From NCBI RefSeq assembly GCF_003725775.1, contig NZ_RJSG01000002.1, positions 868,001 through 932,000 of the forward strand: 64,000 nt of DNA. The letters run 5' to 3'. The position numbers were made by a program, and so were the translations under genes. Below, in pieces: positions 24,446 through 32,484 of the stretch. The notes under the pieces are model-generated. The model searched no databases and was not told the origin of the DNA. It saw only the letters and a list, made by a program, of their open reading frames with translations. The stretch comes from Nocardioides marmorisolisilvae (GTDB taxonomy: Bacteria; Actinomycetota; Actinomycetes; Propionibacteriales; Nocardioidaceae). Within the stretch, counting starts at the first letter, position 1, and each line of letters begins with the position of its first letter.

Positions 24446-25198
24446 ATGACGAACACGATGATGACCACACCCCTGCGCCTGTCGGGGCGCGAGAACGGGC
24501 CCAAGGGCATGTCCAACGGCGGCTTCGCCTGCGGGACCTTCGCCGGCCTCCTCGGCGGCACGGCCAAGGTGACCCTGCACCAGAAGGTGCCGCTGGAGAC
24601 CGACCTGGTCGCCCGGATCTCGGGCCACCAGGCCACGGTGCTGAACGGCGAGACCCTGATCGCCGTCGCCGAGACGGTCGAGCCGTTTGTGCTCGAACCG
24701 CCGGTGCGACCGACCGCAACGCAGGCGGAGTTCGCGCGTTCGCAGCACCCGCTGCGCGGCGTACGGCACCCGCTCTCGAACTGCGTGGTCTGCGGCCCCG
24801 AGCGCCCCGACGGTCTGGGCGTGACGCCCGGCCCGCTGGCCACCGACCCCGACGTCCTGGCGGCGCCGTTCCGGCCCACCGCGGGCTACGCGATCAACGG
24901 GGTGGTCCGTCCCGCAGCCGTCTGGGGCGCGCTGGACTGCACGAGCTACTCGGCCGCGGACTACCGCTCACGCCGGTTCTGCCTGCTGGGCAGCCTGGAA
25001 GGTCACCAGGTCCGGCCCATCGAGGTCACCGAGAACCTGGTCGTCGTCGGCTGGACCCGCAGCGCCGGGAACCGCTCGGTGCAGACCGCCTCTGCCATGA
25101 TCGACGAGGACGGAGCGGTCGTGGCCTCCGCCCGAGCGGTCTGGGTCGCCGTACGGCACCAGTGGGCCGTCAAGACGATCGCGAGGTTCGTCGGATGA
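24446..25198 (+). CDS. hotdog-fold thioesterase-like protein
   Basis: The 250-residue protein reads as two hotdog-type halves. The first has GMSNGGFACGTFAGLLGG and KVPLETDLVARI. A middle HPLSNCVVCGPERPDGLGV Cys-Gly motif follows, then VWGALDCTSYSAADY and an ENLVVVGWTRSAGNRSVQTASAM strand set like PaaI-type acyl-CoA thioesterases. The activity on acyl-CoA is inferred from fold resemblance. Its stop overlaps the possible start region of the hydrolase-LuxR gene, so the two form an operon. Confidence 0.68.
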   Translation: MTNTMMTTPLRLSGRENGPKGMSNGGFACGTFAGLLGGTAKVTLHQKVPLETDLVARISGHQATVLNGETLIAVAETVEPFVLEPPVRPTATQAEFARSQHPLRGVRHPLSNCVVCGPERPDGLGVTPGPLATDPDVLAAPFRPTAGYAINGVVRPAAVWGALDCTSYSAADYRSRRFCLLGSLEGHQVRPIEVTENLVVVGWTRSAGNRSVQTASAMIDEDGAVVASARAVWVAVRHQWAVKTIARFVG

Positions 25199-25212
25199 TG
25201 AGGAGGTTGGCG

Positions 25213-26244
25213 GTGCTCGAGCACACCGATCAGGTCGTCCGGCACGCGCAGATCGGCGGCCGCGACGTCGCCTACTCCGTCGTCGGCGACGGGCCGCCGC
25301 TGGTCATCGGGGGCTGGTGGTGCTCCCACCTGGTCCTGAACTGGCAGGACCCGGCCTTCCGCGACTACATCTCGCGGCTCGCCCGGCACCACACGGTGAT
25401 CCGCTACGACCAGCCCGGCCGTGGAGCCTCGGAGCCGGACAACGATCCGCCGAGCGACCTCAAGCACGAGACCGCCCTGCTGCTCGGGCTCTTCGACGAG
25501 CTGGGTCTGGCCCGGGCCGACCTGCTTGGCGCGTCCTCCGGGAGCGGGGTTGCCGCTGCGTTCGCCGCCGCCCACCCCTCGCGGGTCTCGCACCTGGTCC
25601 TGTACGGCGCGTTCGCGCACGGTGAGGAGATCGCGCCGGCCTCCGCCCGCCAGGCGATGCTGGACGCGGTCGCCGGTCACTGGGGCCTCGGCTCCCGGCT
25701 GCTGGCCGATGTCTTCGTCCCGGGTGCGAGCAACGCCGAGCGGGACCAGTTCGCAGCCTTCCAGCGGCAGTCGGCGCGCAGCGACCAGGCTCACGACGCC
25801 CTGGAGGCGACGTACCGGCTCGACGCGCGGGAGGCGCTGGCGAAGATCAAGGTGCCGACGACCGTGCTGCACCGACGCGACGACCGCGCAGTGCCGTTCG
25901 CACTCGGTGTCGATGTCGCCAAGCGGGTGCCGCACGCGTCGTTCGTGGCGCTCGAGGGGGAGGACCACTTCCCTTGGCTCGGCGACTCCGACGGCGTCGC
26001 GGACGCGACCCTGCGCGGGCTGGGGCACCACGTCCCGACCCGGGTCCCGGCTCCGGGGCCGCAGGCGCTGACCGATCGTGAGCGCGAGATCCTCGAGCTC
26101 GTCGCCGAGGGTCTCACCGACACCCAGATCGGGGAGCGGCTGGTGCTCAGCCCGCACACGGTGCACCGGCACGTGGCCAACGCTCGGGTGAAGCTCGGCG
26201 TGCGGTCGCGGGCCGCAGCAGCGGCTGCGGTGCGCGGCGTCTAG
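25213..26244 (+). CDS. alpha/beta-hydrolase fused to a LuxR-type DNA-binding domain
   Basis: The product is about 343 residues. An alpha/beta-hydrolase domain spans residues 1-265: RYDQPGRGASEP, a nucleophile-elbow-like LLGASSGSGVAAAFA with Ser, and a late HxxW-type EDHFPWLGD histidine. A GerE/LuxR helix-turn-helix follows at about 280-340 (LTDREREILELVAEGLTDTQ). AGGAGG at 25201-25206 sits six bases before the GTG at 25213, which favours this start. ATGs at 25195 and 25198 overlapping the upstream stop are alternatives. It probably senses or hydrolyses an ester or lactone and regulates the adjacent genes. Confidence 0.82.
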   Translation: MLEHTDQVVRHAQIGGRDVAYSVVGDGPPLVIGGWWCSHLVLNWQDPAFRDYISRLARHHTVIRYDQPGRGASEPDNDPPSDLKHETALLLGLFDELGLARADLLGASSGSGVAAAFAAAHPSRVSHLVLYGAFAHGEEIAPASARQAMLDAVAGHWGLGSRLLADVFVPGASNAERDQFAAFQRQSARSDQAHDALEATYRLDAREALAKIKVPTTVLHRRDDRAVPFALGVDVAKRVPHASFVALEGEDHFPWLGDSDGVADATLRGLGHHVPTRVPAPGPQALTDREREILELVAEGLTDTQIGERLVLSPHTVHRHVANARVKLGVRSRAAAAAAVRGV

Positions 26245-26262
26245 GCCCAGCCGTTCGCTACG

Positions 26263-26297
26263 CCAGGACCCTCGTCGGAGCGAATTCAGGGTCCTGG
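26263..26297. terminator. hairpin between convergent genes
   Basis: CCAGGACCCT (26263-26272) pairs with AGGGTCCTGG (26288-26297) around a 15-base loop, just after the hydrolase-LuxR stop. A second hairpin follows. Confidence 0.55.
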
Positions 26298-26312
26298 TGT
26301 GGCAAACGACGA

Positions 26313-26344
26313 ACGGGCCGCCGATCCGAAGATCGACGGCCCGT
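26313..26344. terminator. bidirectional hairpin terminator before glnA
   Basis: ACGGGCCGCCGATC (26313-26326), loop CGAA, and GATCGACGGCCCGT (26331-26344) form a 14-base stem with one mismatch. It serves the plus-strand hydrolase-LuxR gene and the minus-strand glnA. It is nearly the same hairpin as at 23656-23683. Confidence 0.65.
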
Positions 26345-26348
26345 CCGG

Positions 26349-26370
26349 GGTTTCGACAAGCTCAACCAGC
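26349..26370. repeat. dispersed repeat copy downstream of glnA
   Basis: GGTTTCGACAAGCTCAACC on the plus strand is the complement of the core with a CTTG variant. It is followed by TCAACCAGCC-type inverted sequence up to 26388, so it can form its own hairpin close to the glnA stop. Confidence 0.65.
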
Positions 26371-26386
26371 CAGGGCTGGTGGTTGA

Positions 26387-27808
26387 TCAGATGTCGTAGT
26401 ACAGCTCGAACTCGTGCGGGTGCGGCCGCAGCTGCACCGGCGCGATCTCCTGGGTGCGCTTGAAGTCGACCCAGGTCTCGATCAGGTCCGGCGTGAACAC
26501 GTTGCCGACGGTGAGGAAGTCGCTGTCGGCCTCCAGTGCGTCGAGAACGGCGCCGAGCGAGGTCGGGACCTGAGCGATCTCGGCCATCTCGGCCGGCGGC
26601 AGCTCGTAGATGTCCTTGTCGACCGGAGCGGCCGGTTCGGTCTTGTTCTTGATGCCGTCCAGGCCGGCGAGCATCAGCGCGGAGAACGCGAGGTACGGGT
26701 TCGCGGACGGGTCCGGGAACCGGGTCTCGATGCGCTTGGCCTTCGGGTTGGTGCCCGTGATCGGGATACGCACCGACGCCGAGCGGTTCCGCGAGGAGTA
26801 CACCAGCGAGATCGGGGCCTCGAAGCCCGGCACCAGGCGGTGGTAGGAGTTCACCGTCGGGTTGGTGAACGCCAGCAGCGCCGGGGCGTGGGCCAGGATG
26901 CCGCCGATGTAGTGGCGGGCCATCTCCGAGAGGCCGCCGTAGCCGGTCTCGTCGTAGAACAGGGGCTGGCCGCCGTTCCACAGCGACTGGTGCACGTGCA
27001 TGCCCGAGCCGTTGTCACCGAAGATCGGCTTCGGCATGAAGGTGACCGACTTGCCCTGCTCCCAGGCGGTGTTCTTGATGATGTACTTGAACTTCATCAC
27101 GTCGTCCGCGGCCTTGAGCAGCGTGTCGAAGCGGTAGTTGATCTCCGCCTGGCCGGCGGTTCCGACCTCGTGGTGGGCGCGCTCGACCTGCAGGCCGACG
27201 GCCTCCAGGTTCTTGACCATGTCGGCGCGCAGGTCGCTGTAGTGGTCGTACGGCTCGACCGGGAAGTAGCCACCCTTGAGGCGGGTCTTGTAGCCCTTGT
27301 TGTCGCCGTCGTCCTTGCCGGAGTTCCACCAGCCCTCGACGGAGTCGATGTGGTAGTACCCCTCGTTCACGCCGGTGGAGTACCGGACGTTGTCGAAGAT
27401 GTAGAACTCGGCCTCGGGGGCGAAGAACGCGGTGTCCGCGATGCCGGTGCTGGCGAGGTAGGCCAGCGCCTTCTTGGCGATGTTGCGCGGGTCGCGGGAG
27501 TAGGCCTCACCGGTGATCGGGTCGTGGATGAAGAAGTTCAGGTTCAGCGTCTTGGACTTGCGGAACGGGTCGATGTACGCCGTGGTCGGGTCCGGGTAGA
27601 GCTGCATGTCGGACTCGTTGATCGCCTGGAAACCGCGGATGGACGAGCCGTCGAAGCCGAGGCCGTCGTCGAACACCGACTGGTCGAAGGACGACACCGG
27701 CACGGTGAAGTGCTGCATCACGCCGGGCAGGTCGCAGAAACGGACGTCGACCATCTCGACGCCCTCGTCCTTGATGAACTTCAGCAGCTCTTCGCTGTTC
27801 TGGAACAT
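26387..27808 (-). CDS. glnA: glutamine synthetase, type I
   Basis: The 473-residue enzyme joins ammonia to glutamate at the cost of ATP and is the central nitrogen-assimilation step in the cytosol as a dodecamer. It shows the GSI motifs [27 protein letters not shown] and [17 protein letters not shown]. The adenylylation loop reads KDIYELPP with Tyr401, so control by GlnE-type adenylylation is likely. A strong ribosome-binding site (AAGGAGGAC) precedes the ATG. A GlnR-type box lies 121 bases upstream. The full length and position next to the RDD gene match glnA1 of mycobacteria. Confidence 0.97.
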   Translation of the reverse strand: MFQNSEELLKFIKDEGVEMVDVRFCDLPGVMQHFTVPVSSFDQSVFDDGLGFDGSSIRGFQAINESDMQLYPDPTTAYIDPFRKSKTLNLNFFIHDPITGEAYSRDPRNIAKKALAYLASTGIADTAFFAPEAEFYIFDNVRYSTGVNEGYYHIDSVEGWWNSGKDDGDNKGYKTRLKGGYFPVEPYDHYSDLRADMVKNLEAVGLQVERAHHEVGTAGQAEINYRFDTLLKAADDVMKFKYIIKNTAWEQGKSVTFMPKPIFGDNGSGMHVHQSLWNGGQPLFYDETGYGGLSEMARHYIGGILAHAPALLAFTNPTVNSYHRLVPGFEAPISLVYSSRNRSASVRIPITGTNPKAKRIETRFPDPSANPYLAFSALMLAGLDGIKNKTEPAAPVDKDIYELPPAEMAEIAQVPTSLGAVLDALEADSDFLTVGNVFTPDLIETWVDFKRTQEIAPVQLRPHPHEFELYYDI

Positions 27809-27928
27809 TCGTCCTCCTTGGTCGCACCCGCGACCGAGATCAGGGAGTGGTGAGTGTGGGGAGGCGACGATGCGTCACCCACGAGTGGGAAGCGTACGGC
27901 GAACCGATTAAACGACCGTATCCGGATT

Positions 27929-27944
27929 GTTTCGGCGATGTAAC
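27929..27944 (-). promoter_or_regulatory. GlnR-type box upstream of glnA
   Basis: On the minus strand GTTAC, six bases, GAAAC matches the actinobacterial GlnR consensus gTnAc-n6-GaAAc exactly. Six bases further on is GATAC, then six bases and a poor second half, consistent with a degenerate second box at the usual spacing. It points to nitrogen control of glnA. Confidence 0.7.
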
Positions 27945-28009
27945 ACGTACCAGTACGCGGACCAGGGCGGTTCCCGGAAGCCCTGGGGAGGCTCGGTAGG
28001 GTCACGGTG

Positions 28010-28405
28010 ATGTCCGAGCCTCATGCCGCGTCCCAGCACCCGGCAAATCACCCCGAAACAGCCTCCTGGTTGCGCCGGATCGGCGCGCTGCTGATCGACT
28101 GGATCGCCTGCTACCTGGTCGCGTTCTTCATCCTGCGCGACGTCCAGCACCCGGCGTTCGGTGCTCTCACTCTCATCGTCTTCTGCCTGGAGTCGGCGGT
28201 CGGCATCGCGTTGACCGGCTCCTCCTTCGGGCAGACCGTGCTCAAGATCCAGGTCCGCCACCCGGACGGTCGCCCGCTGAGCCTGCTCGCGGCGTTGGGG
28301 CGCCAGCTCCTGATCTGCCTGGTGATCCCGCCGCTGGTGTTCCGCCCCGACGGTCGCGGGCTGCACGACCTGTGGACCGACTCGGGCGCCTACCCGAAGG
28401 CCTGA
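28010..28405 (+). CDS. RDD-family membrane protein
   Basis: The 131-residue protein has three to four transmembrane helices and the RDD-family pattern: WLRRIGALLIDWIACYLVAF near residue 22, GSSFGQTVLKIQVRHPDGRP near 72, and a C-terminal RPDGRGLHDLWTDS. TAGGGT ends seven bases before the ATG, suggesting a leaderless transcript. The gene is divergent from glnA, as in mycobacteria (Rv2219A-glnA1 neighbourhood). Its role is unknown; some RDD proteins act in ion exchange. Confidence 0.85.
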   Translation: MSEPHAASQHPANHPETASWLRRIGALLIDWIACYLVAFFILRDVQHPAFGALTLIVFCLESAVGIALTGSSFGQTVLKIQVRHPDGRPLSLLAALGRQLLICLVIPPLVFRPDGRGLHDLWTDSGAYPKA

Positions 28406-28414
28406 AGGAGAGAC

Positions 28415-29125
28415 ATGTTCCGCGTCCTGCCCCGCAATCGCGCGTTCGTAGCCGTCCTGGCGGCCGTCGCCCTGCTCGTCCCGCTGGCCGGGTGCGGCGG
28501 CAGCGACAAGCCGAAGACCGAGAACCCGGCGGCGTTCCTGAAGCGGGTGACCGCCGCGATGGCGAAGCAGCACACCGCGAAGCGGGACCTCGAGCTCGGC
28601 AGCTCGCTGAGCGCGACCGCGGTCGTCGAGTACACCGACAAGGACACCTCGATGGCGGTGAAGATGGTCACCGGGCCGCAGACCGTGAACGTGGTGCTCG
28701 CCGACGGCGTGATGTACCTGCAGCAGACCAAGGGCAGCAAGTACCTCAAGATCGACAAGTCCGACCCGGCGCTGGGCAACCTGGCCAGCCAGCTCGGCGG
28801 GTTCGGTCCGAAGACCGCGGTGGAGAGCCTGCGGGGAGCCGTCACGAAGGTGACCCCGAAGGGCACCGAGACGATCGACGGCGTGAAGCTGGACCGGTAC
28901 GTGCTCACCGTCGACACCAAGAAGGCGTCCTCGCTCTTCGGGGTGCCGGAGGGCTCGGCCAAGACCCCGGCGTCGGTGAAGTACGAGTTCTGGCTCGACG
29001 GCGACGGCCTTCTGAGGCAGGCCAAGCTGAGGGTCTCGGGGCAGACGCTGGTGATGAAGGTGTCGGACTGGGGCAAACCGGTCACGATCACGGTGCCGCC
29101 GGCCTCACAGATCATCAAGCACTGA
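28415..29125 (+). CDS. LppX/LprAFG-like lipoprotein
   Basis: The 236-residue protein has a lipoprotein signal (hydrophobic 11-25, lipobox LAGC with Cys28). The mature domain resembles the LppX_LprAFG fold: a pattern of long beta strands with VYTDKD-type turns, an ADGVMYLQQTKGSKYLKID segment and a final KVSDWGKPVTITVPP. Such proteins bind and carry lipids across the envelope. A clear ribosome-binding site (AAGGAGAG) lies between it and the RDD gene nine bases upstream, so the two are likely co-transcribed. Confidence 0.8.
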   Translation: MFRVLPRNRAFVAVLAAVALLVPLAGCGGSDKPKTENPAAFLKRVTAAMAKQHTAKRDLELGSSLSATAVVEYTDKDTSMAVKMVTGPQTVNVVLADGVMYLQQTKGSKYLKIDKSDPALGNLASQLGGFGPKTAVESLRGAVTKVTPKGTETIDGVKLDRYVLTVDTKKASSLFGVPEGSAKTPASVKYEFWLDGDGLLRQAKLRVSGQTLVMKVSDWGKPVTITVPPASQIIKH

Positions 29126-29131
29126 GGTAGG

Positions 29132-29210
29132 TAAGGCCCTCAGGCCCCGTATCTGAGGGGTCGGTGAGTGTGGGACTAGGCGTCCTACCCATGTGGGGAA
29201 GGGGGCCTTA
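29132..29210 (+). other. structured intergenic segment
   Basis: Between the lipoprotein and the small Arg-rich gene, TAAGGCCC (29132-29139) pairs with GGGCCTTA (29203-29210) and an inner CCTCAG/CTGAGG hairpin lies at 29138-29158. It may end the upstream transcript or form a leader; TTGACG at 29220-29225 could be a -35 for the next gene. Confidence 0.35.
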
Positions 29211-29266
29211 GAGACAGATTTGACGGTGTCAGCAAGCACCACCGAATCCGTCTTGAGGAGCACGCC

Positions 29267-29476
29267 ATGCACACCATGTTCACCCCCGCCATCGCCCGCC
29301 AGATCGTCGCCGACCGGGTCCGCGACGCCGAGACCGGCCGTCGCGCCCGTCTGGTCCGGGGACGCCGATCCTCGGGTCAGGCCGGCAACACCGGTTCGGG
29401 CACCACCGAGCGCGTCGTCCGCCGCGCCCAGCGCCGTCCGGTGCTGTTCACCAGCGACATCATCGGCGCCCGCTGA
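29267..29476 (+). CDS. small arginine-rich protein of unknown function
   Basis: The 69-residue product is basic (about 16 Arg), with MFTPAIARQIVADRVRDAE forming a probable amphipathic helix and a disordered middle. Almost every codon ends in G or C, and a GAGGAG ribosome-binding sequence precedes the ATG. Both argue that it is a real gene, although it is too short for family assignment. It lies just upstream of the large LuxR ATPase regulator and may be functionally tied to it. Confidence 0.6.
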   Translation: MHTMFTPAIARQIVADRVRDAETGRRARLVRGRRSSGQAGNTGSGTTERVVRRAQRRPVLFTSDIIGAR

Positions 29477-29534
29477 TCCGGGGCGGACGCAGATGACGTC
29501 CACCCTCCCGGCCGGCGCTGACATACTCGGCGCC

Positions 29535-32417
29535 ATGCCGCAGCGCGTCTCCGCCACCGTGATGGTCGGCCGCGACGCGCCGCTGGACACCCTGCGCGGC
29601 TCGGTCGCCGCGCTCGCGGCCACCGGCGGACGCGTGGTCGTGGTCGGCGGTGAGGCCGGCGCCGGGAAGACGCGCCTGGTCACCGAGTTCGTCGACGGGC
29701 TCGGAGAAGGCACCCGGGTCCTCCTCGGCGGTTGTCTCGAGCTCGGCGAGGCGCTGCTGCCGCTGGCGCCGCTCGCCGGCATCCTGCGCCAGCTGGGCCA
29801 GGAGCTCGGCGACGAGCAGGCGGCAGCCGAGGTCGGCCCCGAGCTGGCCGCGTTCCTGCCGGGCCGATCCGGGGGCAACGTCGAGTCGCTGTGGAGCGGC
29901 CAGGCCTCGCTGTTCGAGGCCTTCAGCGCGCTGCTGGACCGGCTCTCGTCCCAGGGGCCTCTGGTGCTGGTCCTCGAGGACCTGCACTGGGCCGACCGCT
30001 CGACCCTCGACCTGCTCACCTGGCTGAGCCGCACCGTCGTGACCTCCCCGGTGCTGCTGGTCGCGACGTACCGGTCCGACGAGATGCGCCGCTCCCACCC
30101 GCTCCGCGCCGTGCTCGCGGAGATGAGCCGGCTGCCGCAGGTCGAGCGCCTCGAGCTCGAGCCGCTCGGCGAGGCCGACGTGGTCGCGCTGCTCAACGAC
30201 ATCCAGGGCGATGCCCTGCCGGCGGAGCTGACCCGCCAGGTCGTCGAGCGGTCCGAGGGCAACCCGTTCTTCGCCGAGGAGCTGCTCGCCGCGGTCGGGA
30301 GCGGAAGCATGCCGCTGACCCTGCGCGACATCCTGTCCGCGCGCCTCGACAAGCTGCCCGAGCCGGCGAAGGAAGTGCTCCGCATCGCCGCCGCGGCCGG
30401 CCGTCGGGTCGACCACCGTCTGCTCGAAGTGGTCGCGTCGCTCGGTCCCGACGAGCTCGACGCCGGCCTGCGATCTGCCGTCGAGGAACAGGCGCTGGTC
30501 GCCGAGAGCGACGGGTTCCGGTTCCGTCACGCGCTGCTCCAGGAGGCTGTCCACGAGCAGCTGCTGCCGGGGGAGCGCACCCGGCTCGCGCGCTCGTTCG
30601 CCGACGCGCTGCTCGCCGATCCGTCGCTGGCCGGAGGTGGTGCCGCGGCGGTCGACGCCGAGCTCGCGCACCACGCCGCTGCCAGCCACGACCTGGACCT
30701 GGCGTTCACCTCGTTGGTCCGCGCCGGCCGACGGGCACGCTCGCTGTTCGCCTTCAACGAGGCACGTCGGCACTACCAGGGAGCCATCGAGCTGGCCGGG
30801 AAGGTCTCCGCCGACGCGGCCGCCTCGGTCCCGCCGACCTGGGAGTTGCTGCGGGCGGCGGCGTTCTGCTGCCGGCAGAGCGGCGAGCCCGCCATCGGCG
30901 TCGGACACCTGCGCCAGGCGATCTCCCTGCTCGACGAGGAGACCGACCGCGTCGCGATCGGCGGCCTGTACGCCGAGCTCAGCGAGGGCCTCTGGATCAA
31001 CGGCGAGGGCGACGAGGCGCTGGTGGCCGCTGAGGAGGGCGTGCGCCTGCTGACCGGGTACCGCACCCGCGAGGCCGCGGAGGCGTTCGGCTTCCGGGCG
31101 CGCCTGCTGATGCTGCTGGGCCGGTTCGACGAAGCGGTCGAGCCTGGTCGCCTGGGCGTCGAGATCGCCCGCGAGGTCGATGCGCCGCTGGAGCTCAGCC
31201 GTGCCGAGAACGCGCTCGGCACCTCGCTCGCCTCCTTGGGAGAGATCGACGAAGGTCTACCGCGCCTGAAGGAAGCGATCGAGATCGGCCGCCGCAACAA
31301 CATCGGCGCCGACACCGTCCGCGGCTACATCAACCTGGTCTCCAGCCTGAAGACGCCCATCGACGACGTCGCCCAGGCCGAGGTCTGGGCGCGTGAGGGG
31401 ATGGCGTTCGCCAAGGAGCACGGCATCACCGGGTCGATGTGCGACTGGCTCCGCATGGAGTACGGCGACGTGCTGATCCGGCTCGGTCGGTGGGCCGAGG
31501 CCGAGGACGTGCTCACCGAGGTTCGCACCGGGTTCAGCACCGGCGTCTCGGGCTTGTACTTCGAGGTCAGTCACGGACTGCTCGCCGTCACCCAGGGCAA
31601 CCTGGAGGAGGCCGAGGACCACCTGCGTCGCTCCCACGAGCTGGCGCCGATCATCCGCGACCCGCAGGCGATCGCCCCGCAGGTCGGCGTCCGGATGCTC
31701 ATCGAGCTCGGCCGGGGTCGCCACGAGGTCGGGGACGCGATCGACCTTCTTGCGCCGCACATCCTCGACGCGCAGACCTACGGCCCGCTGGCGCTGACCG
31801 CCCGGGTCTGCACGGTGGCGGCGCTCGCCGGTGATCCGAGCGGGATCACCGGGCTGCGCCGCATCCAGGAGCTTTTCGAGAAGCGGTCCGACGGCGCGAA
31901 CGCCGTGCAGGCCGGCAACATCGCGGGCTGGCTCAGCGTGGTCGCCGCCGAGATCGCGCGGGCCGAGGGCAAGGACGACCCCGAGCTGTGGGCCGCAGCG
32001 CTCGCAGCGATGACCGAGCGCGTCCAGGCCGAGCACGCCCTGTACGCCGGCGTACGGCTGGCCGACGCGCTGGGGTCGGCCGATCGCCTCGACGAGGCGA
32101 CCGAGCAGGCTGGGCGCACCCACCAGGCGGCGCTCGCCATCGGCGCCGTACCGCTGGCGGCCGAGGTCGAGATGCTCGCCCGCAAGCACCGGCTCAAGCT
32201 CCCGGGGATCGCGACGACCCAGGGTGCGGCCGGCCTGACCGGACGCGAGCGCGAGGTGCTGCGCCTGGTCGGTCAGGGGCGGACGAACCGCGAGATCGGC
32301 ACCGAGCTGTTCATCTCCGAGAAGACAGCCAGCGTGCACGTCTCCAACATCCTGGCGAAGCTGGGCGCGGCGAACCGCGGCGAGGCGGCCGCCATCGGCC
32401 GCGACCGGGGGATCTAG
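29535..32417 (+). CDS. LuxR-family ATPase regulator (AAA_16, TPR-like, HTH)
   Basis: The 960-residue protein is a large LuxR (LAL/MalT-like) regulator. The N-terminal ATPase has Walker A GGEAGAGKT (39-46), Walker B LVLVLEDLHWAD (near 145) and sensor region PVLLVATYRSDE. About 500 residues of helical TPR-like repeats follow, and a GerE helix-turn-helix at about 895-955 (LTGREREVLRLVGQGRTNRE) ends the protein. The ATG at 29535 is preceded seven bases upstream by CATACT; an ATG at 29493 is an alternative. The ligand and targets are unknown. Its stop lies in a duplicated 20-base sequence flanking a dispersed repeat. Confidence 0.87.
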   Translation: MPQRVSATVMVGRDAPLDTLRGSVAALAATGGRVVVVGGEAGAGKTRLVTEFVDGLGEGTRVLLGGCLELGEALLPLAPLAGILRQLGQELGDEQAAAEVGPELAAFLPGRSGGNVESLWSGQASLFEAFSALLDRLSSQGPLVLVLEDLHWADRSTLDLLTWLSRTVVTSPVLLVATYRSDEMRRSHPLRAVLAEMSRLPQVERLELEPLGEADVVALLNDIQGDALPAELTRQVVERSEGNPFFAEELLAAVGSGSMPLTLRDILSARLDKLPEPAKEVLRIAAAAGRRVDHRLLEVVASLGPDELDAGLRSAVEEQALVAESDGFRFRHALLQEAVHEQLLPGERTRLARSFADALLADPSLAGGGAAAVDAELAHHAAASHDLDLAFTSLVRAGRRARSLFAFNEARRHYQGAIELAGKVSADAAASVPPTWELLRAAAFCCRQSGEPAIGVGHLRQAISLLDEETDRVAIGGLYAELSEGLWINGEGDEALVAAEEGVRLLTGYRTREAAEAFGFRARLLMLLGRFDEAVEPGRLGVEIAREVDAPLELSRAENALGTSLASLGEIDEGLPRLKEAIEIGRRNNIGADTVRGYINLVSSLKTPIDDVAQAEVWAREGMAFAKEHGITGSMCDWLRMEYGDVLIRLGRWAEAEDVLTEVRTGFSTGVSGLYFEVSHGLLAVTQGNLEEAEDHLRRSHELAPIIRDPQAIAPQVGVRMLIELGRGRHEVGDAIDLLAPHILDAQTYGPLALTARVCTVAALAGDPSGITGLRRIQELFEKRSDGANAVQAGNIAGWLSVVAAEIARAEGKDDPELWAAALAAMTERVQAEHALYAGVRLADALGSADRLDEATEQAGRTHQAALAIGAVPLAAEVEMLARKHRLKLPGIATTQGAAGLTGREREVLRLVGQGRTNREIGTELFISEKTASVHVSNILAKLGAANRGEAAAIGRDRGI

Positions 32418-32484
32418 CGGCCGCGCAGGTTGCGCGACCCTGCGCTGGTTGAGCCTGTCGAAACCTAGCGGCCGCGCAGGTTGC
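32414..32484. repeat. dispersed repeat flanked by a 20-base direct duplication
   Basis: CTAGCGGCCGCGCAGGTTGC occurs at 32414-32433 and again at 32465-32484. Between and partly overlapping the second copy lies the dispersed-repeat core (about 32445-32468). The first copy contains the stop of the LuxR gene and the second the stop of the convergent DUF4191 gene. The layout looks like an insertion with target duplication into an ancestral shared CTAG. Confidence 0.75.

Noticed and set aside
23695-24879. Apparent 394-residue methyltransferase
   Set aside because: The N-terminal 180 residues are antisense to the hotdog gene and include the operator region; ATG 24336 is the real start.
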